From positions 1 to 5,813 of the forward strand of contig CAMOGR010000076.1 of assembly GCA_946614205.1 (NCBI GenBank): a stretch of DNA of 5,813 bases. The letters run 5' to 3'. Under the pieces are notes generated by a model. That model saw only the letters and a program-made list of their open reading frames with translations. It searched no databases and had not been told where the DNA came from. Numbering within the stretch: position 1 is the stretch's first letter; each line of letters opens with the position of its first letter. This document shows, in pieces, positions 4,753 to 5,813 of the stretch. The DNA is from an uncultured Bacteroidales bacterium. Lineage in GTDB: Bacteria; Bacteroidota; Bacteroidia; Bacteroidales; UBA932. Both the position numbers and the translations under genes were made by a program.

Positions 4753-5813
4753 TCAGAAAGCTTTTCCTGGCCGCGGCGTCGGTAGTGGCATTCGCGGCAT
4801 GTACAATGGTGGACCTGCAGACTGACCGGATTGAAGAACCGGCCGCTCCCGCAGAGTGGAAGGTGAGCATCCAGGCTGTCAAGGGCGTCGATTCACCAGC
4901 CACCAGGGCCCTCAGCGAAAGCGGCAATACCATAACCGCTTCCTGGGAGGAAGGAGACGTCGTCTATATCTGCAACGGCAGCAATGACTTCGGTCAGTTG
5001 ACTGCTCAGAGCAGCGGCTCGGTCACTACGCTTTCCGGCACGGTCACCAGGAAGATGACCGCAGGCAGCACCTATACCCTCCGTTATCTCCAGAAAGGTC
5101 AGAACTATCTGTATCTGCCGTCCCAGAAGGGTACGCTGGCGGATATCGCCAAGAATCACGATATGGCCGAAGCCAAGGTCACCGTGAAGAGCGTCGACGG
5201 CATGAACGTGGTTTTCAATGAAGATGCGGCAACCTTCGAAAGCAAGGTCAGTATCACCAAATTCACTTTCGACCGGAGCATCGCCAGCGTGTCCATCTTC
5301 TGCTCCAACCTCAAGACCTATGTCCGCCCCGGCTACAGCAGCAACTACGGATTCGTCGAGGTAAAGCCCGATGAGGCCGCCACGACGGTCTACGTGGCGA
5401 TGTCTACACTGGAGGAAAAGAAATCGTTATACCTGTTCCTTGCAAAGGCGGCAGACGGCTCCTACTTTACCGCCGCAAAGACGGCAAAGCTTGAGAACGG
5501 CAGGAATTACGCCGTGAACGTGTCGCTCTCCGCCATGCCTGAATACGTTGACCTTGGAATAGAAAGGGACGGCCATGCCGTCTGCTTCGCCACCAAGAAT
5601 CTTGGTGCGAGCGGCCCCGGCGGCGTTGGCGATTTCTATGCCTGGGGAGAGACTTCGCCCAAAACCAGCTATACCTGGGACAATTATCCCTACGGCTCCT
5701 ATTCCTGGATAACCAAGTACGATCCCGACCGCCCGGATCAGGGTGTCGTGGACGGACTGGCGGCACTTCTGGCGGAAGATGATGCGGCTGCCGTCAACCT
5801 TGGCTCCGGCTGG
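4749..5813 (+). CDS. Fimbrillin-like FISUMP lipoprotein (3'-truncated by window)
   Basis: Paralogue of the large lipoprotein at 368; 355 codons are present and the frame is open at the window edge. The start overlaps the small-ORF stop as ATGA and leads directly into a lipoprotein signal peptide: MIRK, hydrophobic LFLAAASVVAFAA, Cys18, then TMVDLQTDRIEE. Phe at the -3 lipobox position is unusual in proteobacteria but tolerable in Bacteroidota. Residues about 38-260 look fimbrillin-like (ATRALSESGNTITASW, then EEGD at 67-70). A FISUMP domain begins near residue 267 (VDLGIE, FYAWGETSPKTSY, DDAAAVNLGSGW) and is cut just where the W-R-x-PT motif is expected. Whether Big_2 domains or a second FISUMP follow cannot be seen. 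Predicted to be anchored in the outer membrane and possibly surface exposed; ligand unknown. Confidence 0.94.
   Translation, partial: MIRKLFLAAASVVAFAACTMVDLQTDRIEEPAAPAEWKVSIQAVKGVDSPATRALSESGNTITASWEEGDVVYICNGSNDFGQLTAQSSGSVTTLSGTVTRKMTAGSTYTLRYLQKGQNYLYLPSQKGTLADIAKNHDMAEAKVTVKSVDGMNVVFNEDAATFESKVSITKFTFDRSIASVSIFCSNLKTYVRPGYSSNYGFVEVKPDEAATTVYVAMSTLEEKKSLYLFLAKAADGSYFTAAKTAKLENGRNYAVNVSLSAMPEYVDLGIERDGHAVCFATKNLGASGPGGVGDFYAWGETSPKTSYTWDNYPYGSYSWITKYDPDRPDQGVVDGLAALLAEDDAAAVNLGSGW

Overview
The window looks like chromosomal DNA of a Bacteroidota (Bacteroidales-type) bacterium of moderately high GC. The evidence is: lipoprotein signal peptides followed by fimbrillin-like domains; repeated 'VDLGLSV-W' / 'WGET-PK' / 'W-R-x-PT' / 'RPVY' domains of the Fibrobacter-succinogenes-major-paralogous (FISUMP, TIGR02145-like) type that are greatly expanded in this phylum; Big_2 bacterial Ig-like domains; two exact TAnnTTTG (-7 type) promoter boxes; and no Shine-Dalgarno-like sequences before the starts. 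The species cannot be named from the sequence alone.

Layout, all genes on the + strand. (1) 2-109: last 35 codons of a paralogous FISUMP protein, followed after 20 bp by a perfect 12-bp hairpin. (2) 201-3859: a -7 box, a 46-codon small ORF (231-371), and, overlapping its stop codon as ATGA, a 1163-residue lipoprotein (fimbrillin-like, FISUMP, Big_2, FISUMP, Big_2, then an unrecognised 344-residue C-terminus). (3) 3860-4599: about 740 bp without a credible gene. It holds an array of six related hairpin units (3886-4280), a second inverted-repeat element built on GGAAGGT/ACCTTCC (4298-4385), a small hairpin (4405-4421), and a 21-bp-period direct repeat (4522-4561) just upstream of the next promoter. 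(4) 4600-5813: a -7 box only 7 bp before a second small ORF (45 codons, 4615-4752), again ATGA-overlapped by a lipoprotein gene of the same architecture that runs off the window after 355 codons.

The window is therefore part of a tandem array of at least three paralogous surface-lipoprotein genes. The two complete upstream ends share one module design: promoter, tiny ORF, then a translationally coupled fimbrillin-like/FISUMP lipoprotein. The small ORFs resemble each other in layout (aliphatic-x-x-Ser around the middle, acidic C-terminal third with a Trp near the end) and look like a family of short uncharacterised Bacteroidales proteins. The most unusual content is this repeated sORF-lipoprotein module, together with the hairpin array, whose copies show paired (compensatory) base changes.
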